Shown here piece by piece: positions 1 through 6,326 of a DNA stretch of 37,318 nt. The stretch lies in NCBI GenBank assembly GCA_947166925.1, contig CAMVGD010000011.1, forward strand, positions 1 through 37,318, written 5' to 3'. A model generated the notes under the pieces. It was not told the DNA's origin. It was given only the letters and a program-made list of their open reading frames with translations, and did no database searches. The stretch is from an uncultured Clostridia bacterium. GTDB lineage: Bacteria > Bacillota > Clostridia > Christensenellales > CAG-138. Positions within the stretch are counted from its first letter, which is position 1. Each line of letters begins with the position of its first letter. The position numbers and the translations under genes are program-made.

Positions 1-278
1 AGGAAACGCCGGTCGAGAAGGAAACCTTCGGGCAGGAGGTCTCCCGCCGGTTCAAGGAGAGCCTTTCGGACATCGGCGACAGCTGCAAGAACTGCGCCGC
101 GGGATTTTTGGGCAACTCCCCGATGATCATCGTGACGCTGCTGATCCTCGGTCTGATCGCGCTGGTCGTCATCCTCATCATCAAGGGCGTCAGGAAGCAT
201 TACGCAAAGAAGCGCGCAAAGGCGCAGAAGCCCGCCGCCCCCGCGCCCGCGGAAAAGCCGAACGGCGAAAACAAGTGA
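1..278 (+). CDS. C-terminal end of a membrane-anchored protein, DUF4349-like (5' end outside window)
   Basis: An open frame runs from the left edge to the TGA at 276-278, so only the last 91 residues are seen. It reads TPVEKETFGQEVSRRFKESL, then one long hydrophobic segment (about residues 42-61 of the visible part, beginning MIIVTLLILG), then a Lys/Arg-rich cytoplasmic tail ending in an Ala/Pro/Glu/Asn stretch. This is a C-terminal membrane anchor after an extracellular domain. The pre-anchor phrase resembles the end of DUF4349 proteins, but the defining domain lies outside the window, so the family call is tentative. It is convergent with the minus-strand gene at 347 and they share the hairpin at 306-331. 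Confidence 0.6.
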   Translation, partial: ETPVEKETFGQEVSRRFKESLSDIGDSCKNCAAGFLGNSPMIIVTLLILGLIALVVILIIKGVRKHYAKKRAKAQKPAAPAPAEKPNGENK

Positions 279-305
279 TCCTCTCCCCTCATCCTCTCAA
301 TAAAG

Positions 306-331
306 AAGCGGCCCCGTTTTCGGGGTCGCTT
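306..331. terminator. Shared hairpin between convergent genes
   Basis: AAGCGGCCCCG (306-316) pairs with CGGGGTCGCTT (321-331) over a TTTT loop; the only non-Watson-Crick position is a G-T. On the minus strand it is followed by CTTTATT; on the plus strand by a weaker T-run. It sits between the plus gene ending at 278 and the minus gene ending at 347, so it probably terminates both. Confidence 0.7.
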
Positions 332-346
332 CGCTGTTATTCCGGG

Positions 347-763
347 TTACGCGCGGAAGATGCGCAAAAAGAGGCAGTACGCCGCTAAAACTCCGAAGGC
401 GAGACCTAAAAGAAGCCCGATGATCGCCGAGGGCAGACCGCGCTTTTCGGGGCTCTGGATGCGGGCGAGGATCCCCGCAAAGCCGAAGCAGCAGGCAAGC
501 GGCGCCGTGAAGAACGCCGCAGCGGCGGAGCAGTACAGGAAGCGCAGATCGAAGCTTAAGAGCTTGCACAGCAGCGTCAGCATGCCGAACACGAACGTCG
601 CGGCGCCGAACAGAAGCGCGGCGGCGCTGCGTCTGCAGGTCCTGCGTTCCGGCTCCGGCGCCGGGCTTTCCGGCTGCTCCGGGATCTCGAACGTCGTGCC
701 GCAGTAAGGGCAGGTCCGGATCGACGCGTTTTCAAGTGGTTTTCCGCATTCAGGACAGAACAT
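347..763 (-). CDS. Small membrane protein with N-terminal zinc ribbon
   Basis: 138 residues. The N-terminus MFCPECGKPLENASIRTCPY has two CxxC pairs (C3/C6 and C18/C21), a zinc ribbon as in many membrane-bound zinc-ribbon proteins. A Pro/Glu linker follows, then three or four hydrophobic segments (roughly residues 46-66, 75-100 and 110-134). No catalytic motif is visible. The start overlaps the end of the upstream XRE regulator gene by 14 nt, so the two are co-translated and probably act together, the zinc-ribbon protein perhaps as a partner or sensor. Function unknown. Confidence 0.75.
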   Translation of the reverse strand: MFCPECGKPLENASIRTCPYCGTTFEIPEQPESPAPEPERRTCRRSAAALLFGAATFVFGMLTLLCKLLSFDLRFLYCSAAAAFFTAPLACCFGFAGILARIQSPEKRGLPSAIIGLLLGLAFGVLAAYCLFLRIFRA

Positions 764-1379
764 GGTCGGCTTCCTTTCGCGCCTTGTTGCGCTTTCTCAC
801 GAGCATCAGCACGTACCACAGGATGATCAGCACCTGAAAGATCGCGGCGCACAGAAACAGCATGGCGACCTTTTTGATCCCGCCGATCGCGACGAACGAG
901 ACGTAGATCGCGCCGCAGAGCGTCCACACGAGCCCGGACACCGACAGCGCCTGCCAGAGGAGATTGCTCCACATGTGGCTGAACACGACGAGCAGGATCA
1001 TGCTGACCGGCACGGCGTAGACGAACGCGAGCCAGCGCACGTCGACCTTCGCAAGATAGCAGACGAAGAAGCCGATCGCGGCGACGAAGAACACGAGCCC
1101 GATCGAGATCAGTGTGATGATGATGTGGCGGCTTTTCTGCTCCGCCTGCGAACGGACCAACGGTCCCTCGCGCAAAAACGCATCGAGCGGCACGTCATAG
1201 AGATCGGCAAGCTTGCACAGCACCAGAAGGTCCGGCATGCCGTCTCCCCGCTCCCATTTCGAGATGGATTTATCCGAGTAATTCAGCTTCTCGGCAAGCT
1301 CCGCCTGCGTCAGCCCCGCGCGTTTCCGGTACGCGACGAGCTTTTCCGCAAGTACGGTGCGGATCCTGTTTTCTTCCAT
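750..1379 (-). CDS. XRE-family regulator with membrane-spanning C-terminus
   Basis: 209 residues. Residues about 5-65 form a helix-turn-helix of the Cro/CI (HTH_3) type: LTQAELAEKLNYSDKSISKW, followed by GDGMPDLLVLCKLADLYDVP, the usual HTH_3 tail. After residue 85 there are four to five hydrophobic helices and a short basic tail. Membrane-tethered XRE proteins are a known Firmicutes layout in which the DNA-binding domain is held at the membrane; the signal sensed here is unknown. It is divergent from the SGNH hydrolase gene and overlaps the downstream zinc-ribbon gene. A promoter with TTGCAA and TATAAT lies about 135 bp upstream, leaving a leader of about 125 nt. Confidence 0.85.
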   Translation of the reverse strand: MEENRIRTVLAEKLVAYRKRAGLTQAELAEKLNYSDKSISKWERGDGMPDLLVLCKLADLYDVPLDAFLREGPLVRSQAEQKSRHIIITLISIGLVFFVAAIGFFVCYLAKVDVRWLAFVYAVPVSMILLVVFSHMWSNLLWQALSVSGLVWTLCGAIYVSFVAIGGIKKVAMLFLCAAIFQVLIILWYVLMLVRKRNKARKEADHVLS

Positions 1380-1513
1380 ATCAACCTCAAAACCCCCTGT
1401 TTATCGGGATTCTACCCACAGTAGAGCCGTCATTCTCCATCTCTACCGGGCTGTCTTCGGACGATAGACGCCCGCTCCGATCGAATAGGGTGCAATTTGA
1501 ATAAGATGCGTCT

Positions 1514-1542
1514 ATTATAATGGCAGATCGATTTTATTGCAA
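1514..1542 (-). promoter_or_regulatory. Promoter of the XRE/zinc-ribbon operon, overlapping a plus-strand -10
   Basis: On the minus strand TTGCAA (1542-1537), 17 bp, TATAAT (1519-1514). The same A/T block read on the plus strand also gives TATAAT (1516-1521) facing the SGNH hydrolase gene at 1572, although no good plus -35 stands at 17 bp (CAATTT at 1493-1498). The two divergent units may share one -10 region. Confidence 0.6.
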
Positions 1543-1571
1543 GAGCGAATTGCGTCAAACGGAGGTCACAA

Positions 1572-2273
1572 ATGCAAAAAAACCGTGTCATTTCGATTTT
1601 CGGCGACTCGATCCTGAAGGGCGTCCGCCTGCTTACGGGCACGACGCGCTACGGCACGACGGACGACATCGGGCTCGAATCCATCGCAAGAAGCCACGAC
1701 TGGATCCTCGACAACCGCTCCCGCTTCGGCTGCACGGTACAAAAGGGCGAGCTTCTTCTGAACCGCCAGCTTGAGAAAGGCGAAGCGCCCGCGGCGGTGC
1801 TTCTGGAGTACGGCGGCAACGACGCCGACTTCCGCTGGGCGGAGGTCTCCGAACGCCCGTATGACGAGCACGAACCGAACACGCCGCTGCCGGTCTTTGT
1901 CGAGACGCTCCGGCGCATGATCAAAACGCTGCGCAGCCGCGGCGTCAAGCCGGTTCTCACAACGCTGCCGCCGATCTCCTCCGAGCGCTATCTCGACTGG
2001 ATCACGCGCGACGGGCTCTCGAAGGAAAACATCCTCCTGTGGCTCGGCGACGCGAACGCGATCTACCGCTATCAGGAAAAGTATTCGCTTGCGATCGAAC
2101 GGCTCGCCGCCGAGACCGGCTGCTTCCTCGTCGATCTCCGGAGCGCGTTTCTGGAAAAGCGCGCCCTGCTCCCATACCTCTGCGCCGACGGCATCCATCC
2201 GAACGACGCGGGACAGCGCCTGATCCACGAGGTCCTGCGCCGCGCGGCGGACCGCATTCCCTCGCTCGTTTAG
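1572..2273 (+). CDS. SGNH/GDSL-type esterase or lipase
   Basis: 233 residues, start set by GGAGG 6 nt upstream of the ATG. SGNH blocks are all visible: block I FGDS at residues 10-13 with the nucleophile Ser13, block III GGND at 81-84 (oxyanion Asn83), and block V DGIHPN at 206-211 supplying Asp206 and His209. No signal peptide is evident, so the enzyme should be cytoplasmic, hydrolysing an ester or acetyl group of unknown substrate. It is monocistronic or the first gene of a short unit; the SDR gene follows after 183 bp. The family is diverse, so substrate cannot be inferred. Confidence 0.88.
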   Translation: MQKNRVISIFGDSILKGVRLLTGTTRYGTTDDIGLESIARSHDWILDNRSRFGCTVQKGELLLNRQLEKGEAPAAVLLEYGGNDADFRWAEVSERPYDEHEPNTPLPVFVETLRRMIKTLRSRGVKPVLTTLPPISSERYLDWITRDGLSKENILLWLGDANAIYRYQEKYSLAIERLAAETGCFLVDLRSAFLEKRALLPYLCADGIHPNDAGQRLIHEVLRRAADRIPSLV

Positions 2274-2326
2274 TTTCTCCCATAACAAAGCGATCCCGTG
2301 CTGTCAGGCTGTCGTATCAACAGTCA

Positions 2327-2344
2327 GATTGCCTGCGGGCAATC
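2327..2344. repeat. Short perfect inverted repeat in the intergenic region
   Basis: GATTGCC (2327-2333), loop TGCG, GGCAATC (2338-2344). It has no T-run and resembles the TGC-looped hairpins of the 10.1-10.2 kb repeat region (for example TTGCC-TGC-GGCAA). It may be an isolated copy of that repeat or a weak terminator of the SGNH gene. Confidence 0.5.
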
Positions 2345-2456
2345 GCGCGCATAGTATCATAAAGGTAACATCGGGATAATCTATACAAAGACTTGTCAGA
2401 CTTCGGTTTCATATGGTAAAACAAGCCATACGCATTCACGGAAAGGAGCATACAAC

Positions 2457-3230
2457 ATGGTAAGAATTTTTGATATCACCGGTCAGACGGCGATCGTCAC
2501 AGGCTGTTCCACCGGTCTCGGCGTCCAAATGGCACACGCACTGGCGAATCAGGGCTGCAACATCGTCGCCATCGCAAGACGGTTCGACAAGCTCGAACAG
2601 GTTTGCAGGGAGATCGCCGAACAGCACGGCGTCAAGACCCTGCCGATCAAGTGCGACATCACAGACACGGAGCAGGTGGAACAGACGGTCAAAAAGGCGA
2701 TCGATACCTTCGGCGGTGTTCAGATCCTGGTCAACAACGCGGGCACCGGCGCTGTCGCGCACGCGGAGAACATTACGGACGAGCAGTTCAAGCAGGAGTT
2801 CGACATCGACCTGTTCGGCACATTCAAGTTCGCGCGTGCCGTTGCAAATCAGGCGATGATCCCCGCGCATTACGGCCGTATCATCAACATTTCCTCGATG
2901 TACGGTCTCGTCGGCAACAAGGTCGCAGGCTCCGCCCCCTACCACGCGGCGAAGGGCGGCGTCGTGAACCTGACTCGCGCGCTCGCGGCGGAGTGGGCGA
3001 TCTACGGCATCACCGTCAACACCATCTGCCCGGGCTACTTCTACACGCCGCTCACCGAGGAAACGCTGAACTCGCCGTTCTTCCAGCAACACGCGAAGCA
3101 GACGATCCCGATGGAGCGCTACGGTCACGCAGGCGAGCTGGACACCAGCATCGTGTTCCTCTGCTCGCCGAACTCCACCTACGTCACGGGCATTGCGCTC
3201 CCCGTCGACGGCGGCTATACCTGCATCTGA
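2457..3230 (+). CDS. Short-chain dehydrogenase/reductase (SDR), gluconate 5-dehydrogenase-like
   Basis: 257 residues, the normal length of a classical SDR. Start fixed by AAGGAG about 10 nt upstream. Visible: the dinucleotide-binding TGCSTGLG (15-22), Ala-Arg-Arg at 40-42 after beta-2, which favours NADP(H), NNAG (93-96), Ser146/Ser147, Tyr162 and Lys166 (YxxxK), and the C-terminal VDGGYT common in sugar-acid and 3-ketoacyl reductases. The usual catalytic Asn of the NxxG position is Asp118 (DLFG). The nearest families I recognise are gluconate 5-dehydrogenase and 2-deoxy-D-gluconate 3-dehydrogenase, but the substrate is not determined. No sugar-acid genes are adjacent. Upstream promoter candidates are weak (TTGTCA at 2393 with TAAAAC at 2417). 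Confidence 0.9.
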   Translation: MVRIFDITGQTAIVTGCSTGLGVQMAHALANQGCNIVAIARRFDKLEQVCREIAEQHGVKTLPIKCDITDTEQVEQTVKKAIDTFGGVQILVNNAGTGAVAHAENITDEQFKQEFDIDLFGTFKFARAVANQAMIPAHYGRIINISSMYGLVGNKVAGSAPYHAAKGGVVNLTRALAAEWAIYGITVNTICPGYFYTPLTEETLNSPFFQQHAKQTIPMERYGHAGELDTSIVFLCSPNSTYVTGIALPVDGGYTCI

Positions 3231-3257
3231 GTCCATCGAACAATTCATAAAGCGATC

Positions 3258-3299
3258 AAGAGGCTGTTCAAACCGAATCCGGTTTTCGAACAGCCTCTT
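3258..3299. terminator. Bidirectional terminator between the SDR and the CofE-like gene
   Basis: Outer stem AAGAGGCTGTTC (3258-3269) with GAACAGCCTCTT (3288-3299), inner stem AAACCG (3270-3275) with CGGTTT (3280-3285) around an AATC loop. A T-run follows the plus strand copy. It separates convergent genes ending at 3230 and 3330. Confidence 0.85.
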
Positions 3300-3329
3300 T
3301 GCAATCTGTATATCGCCGCAAACGGACCG

Positions 3330-4508
3330 TCAGTCCGCGTAGTTGTTGAAATAGTTCTGCACCAGAACGATCGGCGTACCCTTGTCGCCGCTGCCGCTCG
3401 TGAGGTCGCACAGCGAGCCGATGAGGTCGGTGAGCCGTCTCGGCGTCGTGCCCTGCGAATCCATCCGCCCCTTGAGGTCCTTTTCCTTCTCGCGGATGCG
3501 GGCGCGGATCGCCGCGGTGAGCGCCTCGCCGGACAGCGCCTTGAATTCGTTGTCCGCAAGGTACTTGAGCTTCAGCTCGTTCGGAAGCCCAATAAGCCCG
3601 TCGGTAAAGCCCGGGGAAACGACCGGGTCCGCAAGCTCCCAGATCTTGCCGACCGGATCCTTGAACGCGCCGTCGCCGTAGACCATCGCCTCGACATGCA
3701 CGCCCGTGCGCGCCAGGATCTCCTTCTGGATCGCGAACGCGACCTCGCGCGCATTTTTCGGGAACAGCTTGACGCGGTTCTCCGTCGCCTTATTCGAGCC
3801 CAGAAGCCCGTAATCCGGCTGGAAGCCGCTGCCGTTCCGGGGTGCGTTCATAATGTCGCACAGCGTCAGAACGCGCGCTGCGCCGGCTTTTTGAAGCCGT
3901 CTTGCGGTGCGCTCGCGCTCGTGGATGTTGCTGACGAGCACGCTGTCGGTAAACCGGAGGATCGCCGTCGGATCGTTCGCGAGAATGATCTCCGCCTCGG
4001 CGCCCTCCTCCTCGATCAGCGAGCGGTAATACGCGAGGTAGTTCACGCCCGTGAACGGATGGCACGGCTCGCCGAACTTTGCGACGAATTCCGCCTCCGT
4101 AAACACGTCTGCGTACGGATTCACGCCCGCGTCAAGCAGCGCGTCCTCGTCGATCAGGTGGTTGCCCTCCTCGTCGGCCGGATAGGACAGCTGTACGACG
4201 ATCTTCTTTGCCCCGCGCGCAATGCCGCGAAGACAGATCGCAAACCGGTTGCGGCTCATGATCGGGAAGACCACGCCCACCGTATCGCCGAGCTTCTCAT
4301 GCACGTCCGCGGAAATGTCGTCCACCGTGCAGTAGTTGCCGTCCGCACGCGCCACGACCGCCTCCGTGACCGCGATCACGTCGCGCGTATGCAGGGAAAA
4401 GCCTTCCTCCTGCGCAGCCTGCAGCACGGAATCGACGACGATCTTCACGATGTCGTCGCCCTCGCGGATGATCGGCGCCTTGACGCCTCTTGAAATCGTT
4501 CCTGCCAT
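3330..4508 (-). CDS. Coenzyme F420-0:L-glutamate ligase (CofE)-like protein
   Basis: 392 residues from the ATG at 4508, chosen because GGGAGG precedes it by about 9 nt; an earlier in-frame ATG abuts the ribosome binding site and another lies at or above the promoter. The N-terminal half (VIAVTEAVVARADGNY, about residues 44-59) matches the beta strand plus VTEkVVskAeG phrase of the CofE fold. Later come an Asn/Asp-rich LCDIMNAPRNGSGF stretch and VYGDGAFKDPVG, plausible GTP/metal-binding loops. CofE adds glutamate to F420-0, yet nothing else in the window points to F420. Related proteins in Clostridia may be amide ligases for another acceptor. It is monocistronic, with its own strong promoter and a terminator on each side. 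Confidence 0.6.
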   Translation of the reverse strand: MAGTISRGVKAPIIREGDDIVKIVVDSVLQAAQEEGFSLHTRDVIAVTEAVVARADGNYCTVDDISADVHEKLGDTVGVVFPIMSRNRFAICLRGIARGAKKIVVQLSYPADEEGNHLIDEDALLDAGVNPYADVFTEAEFVAKFGEPCHPFTGVNYLAYYRSLIEEEGAEAEIILANDPTAILRFTDSVLVSNIHERERTARRLQKAGAARVLTLCDIMNAPRNGSGFQPDYGLLGSNKATENRVKLFPKNAREVAFAIQKEILARTGVHVEAMVYGDGAFKDPVGKIWELADPVVSPGFTDGLIGLPNELKLKYLADNEFKALSGEALTAAIRARIREKEKDLKGRMDSQGTTPRRLTDLIGSLCDLTSGSGDKGTPIVLVQNYFNNYAD

Positions 4509-4548
4509 AAAAAACATCCTCCCTTTCGAGATGCAAAAAACAAAATTT

Positions 4549-4577
4549 ACAATACAAAAATACGGCGTATTTGTCAA
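4549..4577 (-). promoter_or_regulatory. Sigma-A promoter of the CofE-like gene
   Basis: TTGACA (4577-4572), 17-bp spacer, TATTGT (4554-4549), in an A/T-rich context. Transcription should begin near 4542, giving a leader of about 35 nt that carries GGGAGG. Confidence 0.75.
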
Positions 4578-4596
4578 GAAAAATCTGTGCGCGCGC

Positions 4597-4621
4597 AAAG
4601 AAAAAGAGCGCGTGCGCGCTC
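4597..4621 (-). terminator. Terminator of the CarD-family gene
   Basis: GAGCGC and GCGCTC (4606-4621, loop of 4) followed on the minus strand by TTTTTCTTT (4605-4597), 12 nt beyond the stop codon of the gene at 4634. Confidence 0.75.
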
Positions 4622-4633
4622 ATCGCCGGATCG

Positions 4634-5107
4634 TCAGTTTGCGCCGACCAGCGGAAGGAAATTGGACTCGTCCGAGTTCGTCGCCGCGGCAAGCTCCGCA
4701 ACCAGCACCTGACGCGCGGTCAGGAACATCTTGCGCTCGCCCGCGGACAGTCCGCGCTCGCGGTCCCGGCGCATCAGGCACTTCACCACGTCCGCCACGA
4801 CCATGATGTCGCCGCTGCGCAGCTTGTCCAGATTGTCGCGATACCGCTGGTTCCAGTTGTCGCTTTCCGCGGAGCAGTCGTCGCTTCCCAGAAAGGCCAC
4901 GACCCGTTCGCAGGTTTCCGCATCGGCCAGCGCGCGAAGCCCGACCGCCTCCGCCCGCTTCACCGGCACCATCGCCGTCATGCGTCCGATGGTGAACCGC
5001 AGCCGGTAGTACTGCGCCGTTTCATCCAGAATGGTTTGTTCTTCGATCGCCTCCACCACGCCGACGCCGTGCATCGGATAGCAGACGAGATCCCCGACCT
5101 GAAACAC
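4634..5107 (-). CDS. CarD/CdnL-family RNA polymerase-binding regulator
   Basis: 157 residues. CarD-family proteins bind the RNA polymerase beta subunit through an N-terminal Tudor-like (TRCF-RID) domain and stabilise open complexes with a helical C-terminal domain. Here residues 2-60 read FQVGDLVCYPMHGVGVVEAI, the family hallmark; the rest is helical with a conserved Trp in DNWNQRYRDNL. The start is the GTG at 5107: GGAGG lies 7 nt upstream, the family normally begins with M-F-x-V-G-D, and the promoter at 5141-5170 puts the transcription start near 5134, excluding longer readings. It is monocistronic with its own promoter and terminator. It probably acts on rRNA and housekeeping promoters, as known for the family. 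Confidence 0.88.
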   Translation of the reverse strand: MFQVGDLVCYPMHGVGVVEAIEEQTILDETAQYYRLRFTIGRMTAMVPVKRAEAVGLRALADAETCERVVAFLGSDDCSAESDNWNQRYRDNLDKLRSGDIMVVADVVKCLMRRDRERGLSAGERKMFLTARQVLVAELAAATNSDESNFLPLVGAN

Positions 5108-5140
5108 CGGATTTCCCTCCTTCAACATTCTCTCAAGAAT

Positions 5141-5170
5141 ATTATAGCTGAAAAAACGAGCTCCTGTCAA
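5141..5170 (-). promoter_or_regulatory. Near-consensus sigma-A promoter of the CarD-family gene
   Basis: TTGACA (5170-5165), 18-bp spacer, TATAAT (5146-5141). Both hexamers are perfect. The leader is about 27 nt and ends at the GTG start at 5107. Confidence 0.85.
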
Positions 5171-5226
5171 ATAAAAAATTTACAATACCACAAGAAAGTT
5201 TTTCTGTCAAGCGCTTTTTCCGCATC

Positions 5227-5250
5227 AAAAAAAGCCGGAAGACCCGGCTT
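5227..5250 (-). terminator. Terminator downstream of the Pro/Thr-rich gene
   Basis: AAGCCGG (5232-5238) pairs with CCGGCTT (5244-5250), loop of 5; on the minus strand it is followed by a run of T (5233-5227). It lies 117 bp past the stop codon at 5367, beyond the direct-repeat copy at 5271-5318. Confidence 0.8.
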
Positions 5251-5270
5251 GTCGCGTGCAGAGGGCCCGA

Positions 5271-5318
5271 TCCGGCGGATCGTCCCGGTCATTTTTGAGA
5301 AACCGCGCGCTGCCGCGC
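5271..5318 (-). repeat. Direct repeat copy B: duplicate of the 3' end of the radical SAM gene
   Basis: These 48 bp match 6331-6378 at 46 positions in the same orientation, offset 1060 bp. In the 6.3-kb copy they encode the C-terminus (SARFLKNYRDDPLD). Homology continues left as GATCCGG after a 9-bp gap that removes the stop codon. The copy is not part of an intact gene here: it lies between the stop of the Pro/Thr-rich gene and a terminator. Confidence 0.85.
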
Positions 5319-5366
5319 GCATTCTGCCGATCAAACTGCCTCTCCCGATCCCGGAATCCGCGTCTC

Positions 5367-6128
5367 TTACGGTCTCGGCAGAAACGTCGCCGGCGGGATC
5401 GTCACCGGAGGTTTTGTCACCGGTGCAATCGTCGGCGCAGGCGTGTTCGTCGGTGCAGGCGTCGCCGTCGGAGCAGGCGTGTTCGTCGGCGCAGGCGTCG
5501 CCGTCGGTGAAGGCGCAGGCGTCCGCGAGGGCGCAGGCGTAGGCGTCCGCGTCGGCGTCGGTGAAGGCGTCGCCGTCGGAGCAAGCGTCCTCGGTTTACG
5601 CGAAGGCGCAGTCGTCGGTGATGCGGTCGGCACGGATGTCAGCGCCGCGGTCGGGGACGCGACCGGCGTCGGCGTTTCCGTCGGTATTTCTGTCGGCTCC
5701 GCGGTCGGCGTTTCCGTCGGTTCTTCCGACGGTTCCTCCGTCGGTTCAGCCGCAGTCGGCGGCGCATCCGTGGGATCGGGCGGCGGTACCGCGGCGGGAT
5801 TCGTTTTGCCGCAGGTCGTGCATGCAAGCAGCGCCGCGACGGCGCATAACACAACGGCTGCGATCACCGCAAGTATCGCCAGGAGCAGGATCTTTCTTTT
5901 TCTCCGTCTCTCCTCTTTTTCGCGCGCAATGCGTTCCCTTTCCCGCTTCGCCGGGGAAGATGCGCGCGCCGGTCTGTTATGACGCGCTGTATCCGGTTCG
6001 TCTTCTTTTGCTGCCGGAGCCTTGCGCAGGGCGGGCTGATCGTCCGGGGACAGTCCGGTCGGCATCCCGCACAATTTGCAGATCTTCTCGTCGGCTGAAA
6101 TCAATTTGCCGCAATTCGGACAGACCAC
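5367..6128 (-). CDS. Zinc-ribbon, single-pass membrane protein with Pro/Thr-rich repeat tail
   Basis: 253 residues from a GTG start preceded by AGGAGG at 9 nt. Order: zinc ribbon with CPNC and CKLC at about residues 3-20; charged cytoplasmic linker rich in Arg/Lys/Glu; transmembrane helix at about 80-104 (ILLLAILAVIAAVVLCAVAA); then about 145 extracellular residues dominated by Pro, Thr, Ala and Glu in x-P-T repeats. The last part contains two identical 12-residue units (ATPAPTNTPAPT) coded by a 36-bp tandem repeat. Such tails act as wall-spanning or glycosylated stalks in other proteins; here no distal functional domain follows. It has its own promoter and terminator and lies between two 48-bp direct repeats. 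Function unknown. Confidence 0.8.
   Translation of the reverse strand: MVCPNCGKLISADEKICKLCGMPTGLSPDDQPALRKAPAAKEDEPDTARHNRPARASSPAKRERERIAREKEERRRKRKILLLAILAVIAAVVLCAVAALLACTTCGKTNPAAVPPPDPTDAPPTAAEPTEEPSEEPTETPTAEPTEIPTETPTPVASPTAALTSVPTASPTTAPSRKPRTLAPTATPSPTPTRTPTPAPSRTPAPSPTATPAPTNTPAPTATPAPTNTPAPTIAPVTKPPVTIPPATFLPRP
5443..5514 (-). repeat. 36-bp tandem repeat inside the Pro/Thr-rich gene
   Basis: Copies at 5443-5478 and 5479-5514 differ at only a few bases. Flanking sequence is built of related 12-18 bp units. The period is a multiple of three, so copy-number change would lengthen or shorten the extracellular tail without shifting frame. Confidence 0.75.
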
Positions 6129-6226
6129 AGTTTTAAACCTCCTGCCCGTATTCTTTGTCCGTCGCCGGTCTCAGACGCATTCAAATGCGTATCCGGCTTC
6201 GGACGCACGGGACATATAGCTTATCC

Positions 6227-6254
6227 ATTCTACCACAAAAAAATCGTTTGTCCA
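6227..6254 (-). promoter_or_regulatory. Probable promoter of the Pro/Thr-rich gene
   Basis: TGGACA (6254-6249), 16 bp, TAGAAT (6232-6227), with TGG directly before the -10 as an extended -10 element. The leader of about 95 nt carries a palindrome ACGCAT-TCAA-ATGCGT (6175-6190) that could be a stabilising hairpin or an operator. Confidence 0.55.
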
Positions 6255-6287
6255 CAGCAAACACCGCGTTTGATCCGTTCTCTGCAG

Positions 6288-6311
6288 AAAAAAGCGCCGG
6301 ACAGCCGGCGC
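6288..6311 (-). terminator. Terminator of the radical SAM operon
   Basis: GCGCCGG (6294-6300) pairs with CCGGCGC (6305-6311), loop of 4, followed on the minus strand by TTTTTT (6293-6288). It is 16 bp past the radical SAM stop codon. Confidence 0.85.
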
Positions 6312-6326
6312 AAAAGCACGATCCGG

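Noticed and set aside
2329-2357. Promoter TTGCCT-17-TAGTAT upstream of the SDR gene
   Set aside because: The -35 lies within the inverted repeat 2327-2344 and both hexamers are weak; a start here would leave a leader of about 90 nt, so it is left as a mere possibility.
4509-4598. N-terminal extension of the CofE-like protein
   Set aside because: The longer reading would begin upstream of the promoter at 4549-4577 and adds a Phe/Cys-rich segment not expected in the family.
5251-5366. Pseudogene of the radical SAM enzyme downstream of the Pro/Thr gene
   Set aside because: Only 48 bp of the 3' end match; there is no further homology to the enzyme upstream of it, so it is a repeat and not a decayed gene.
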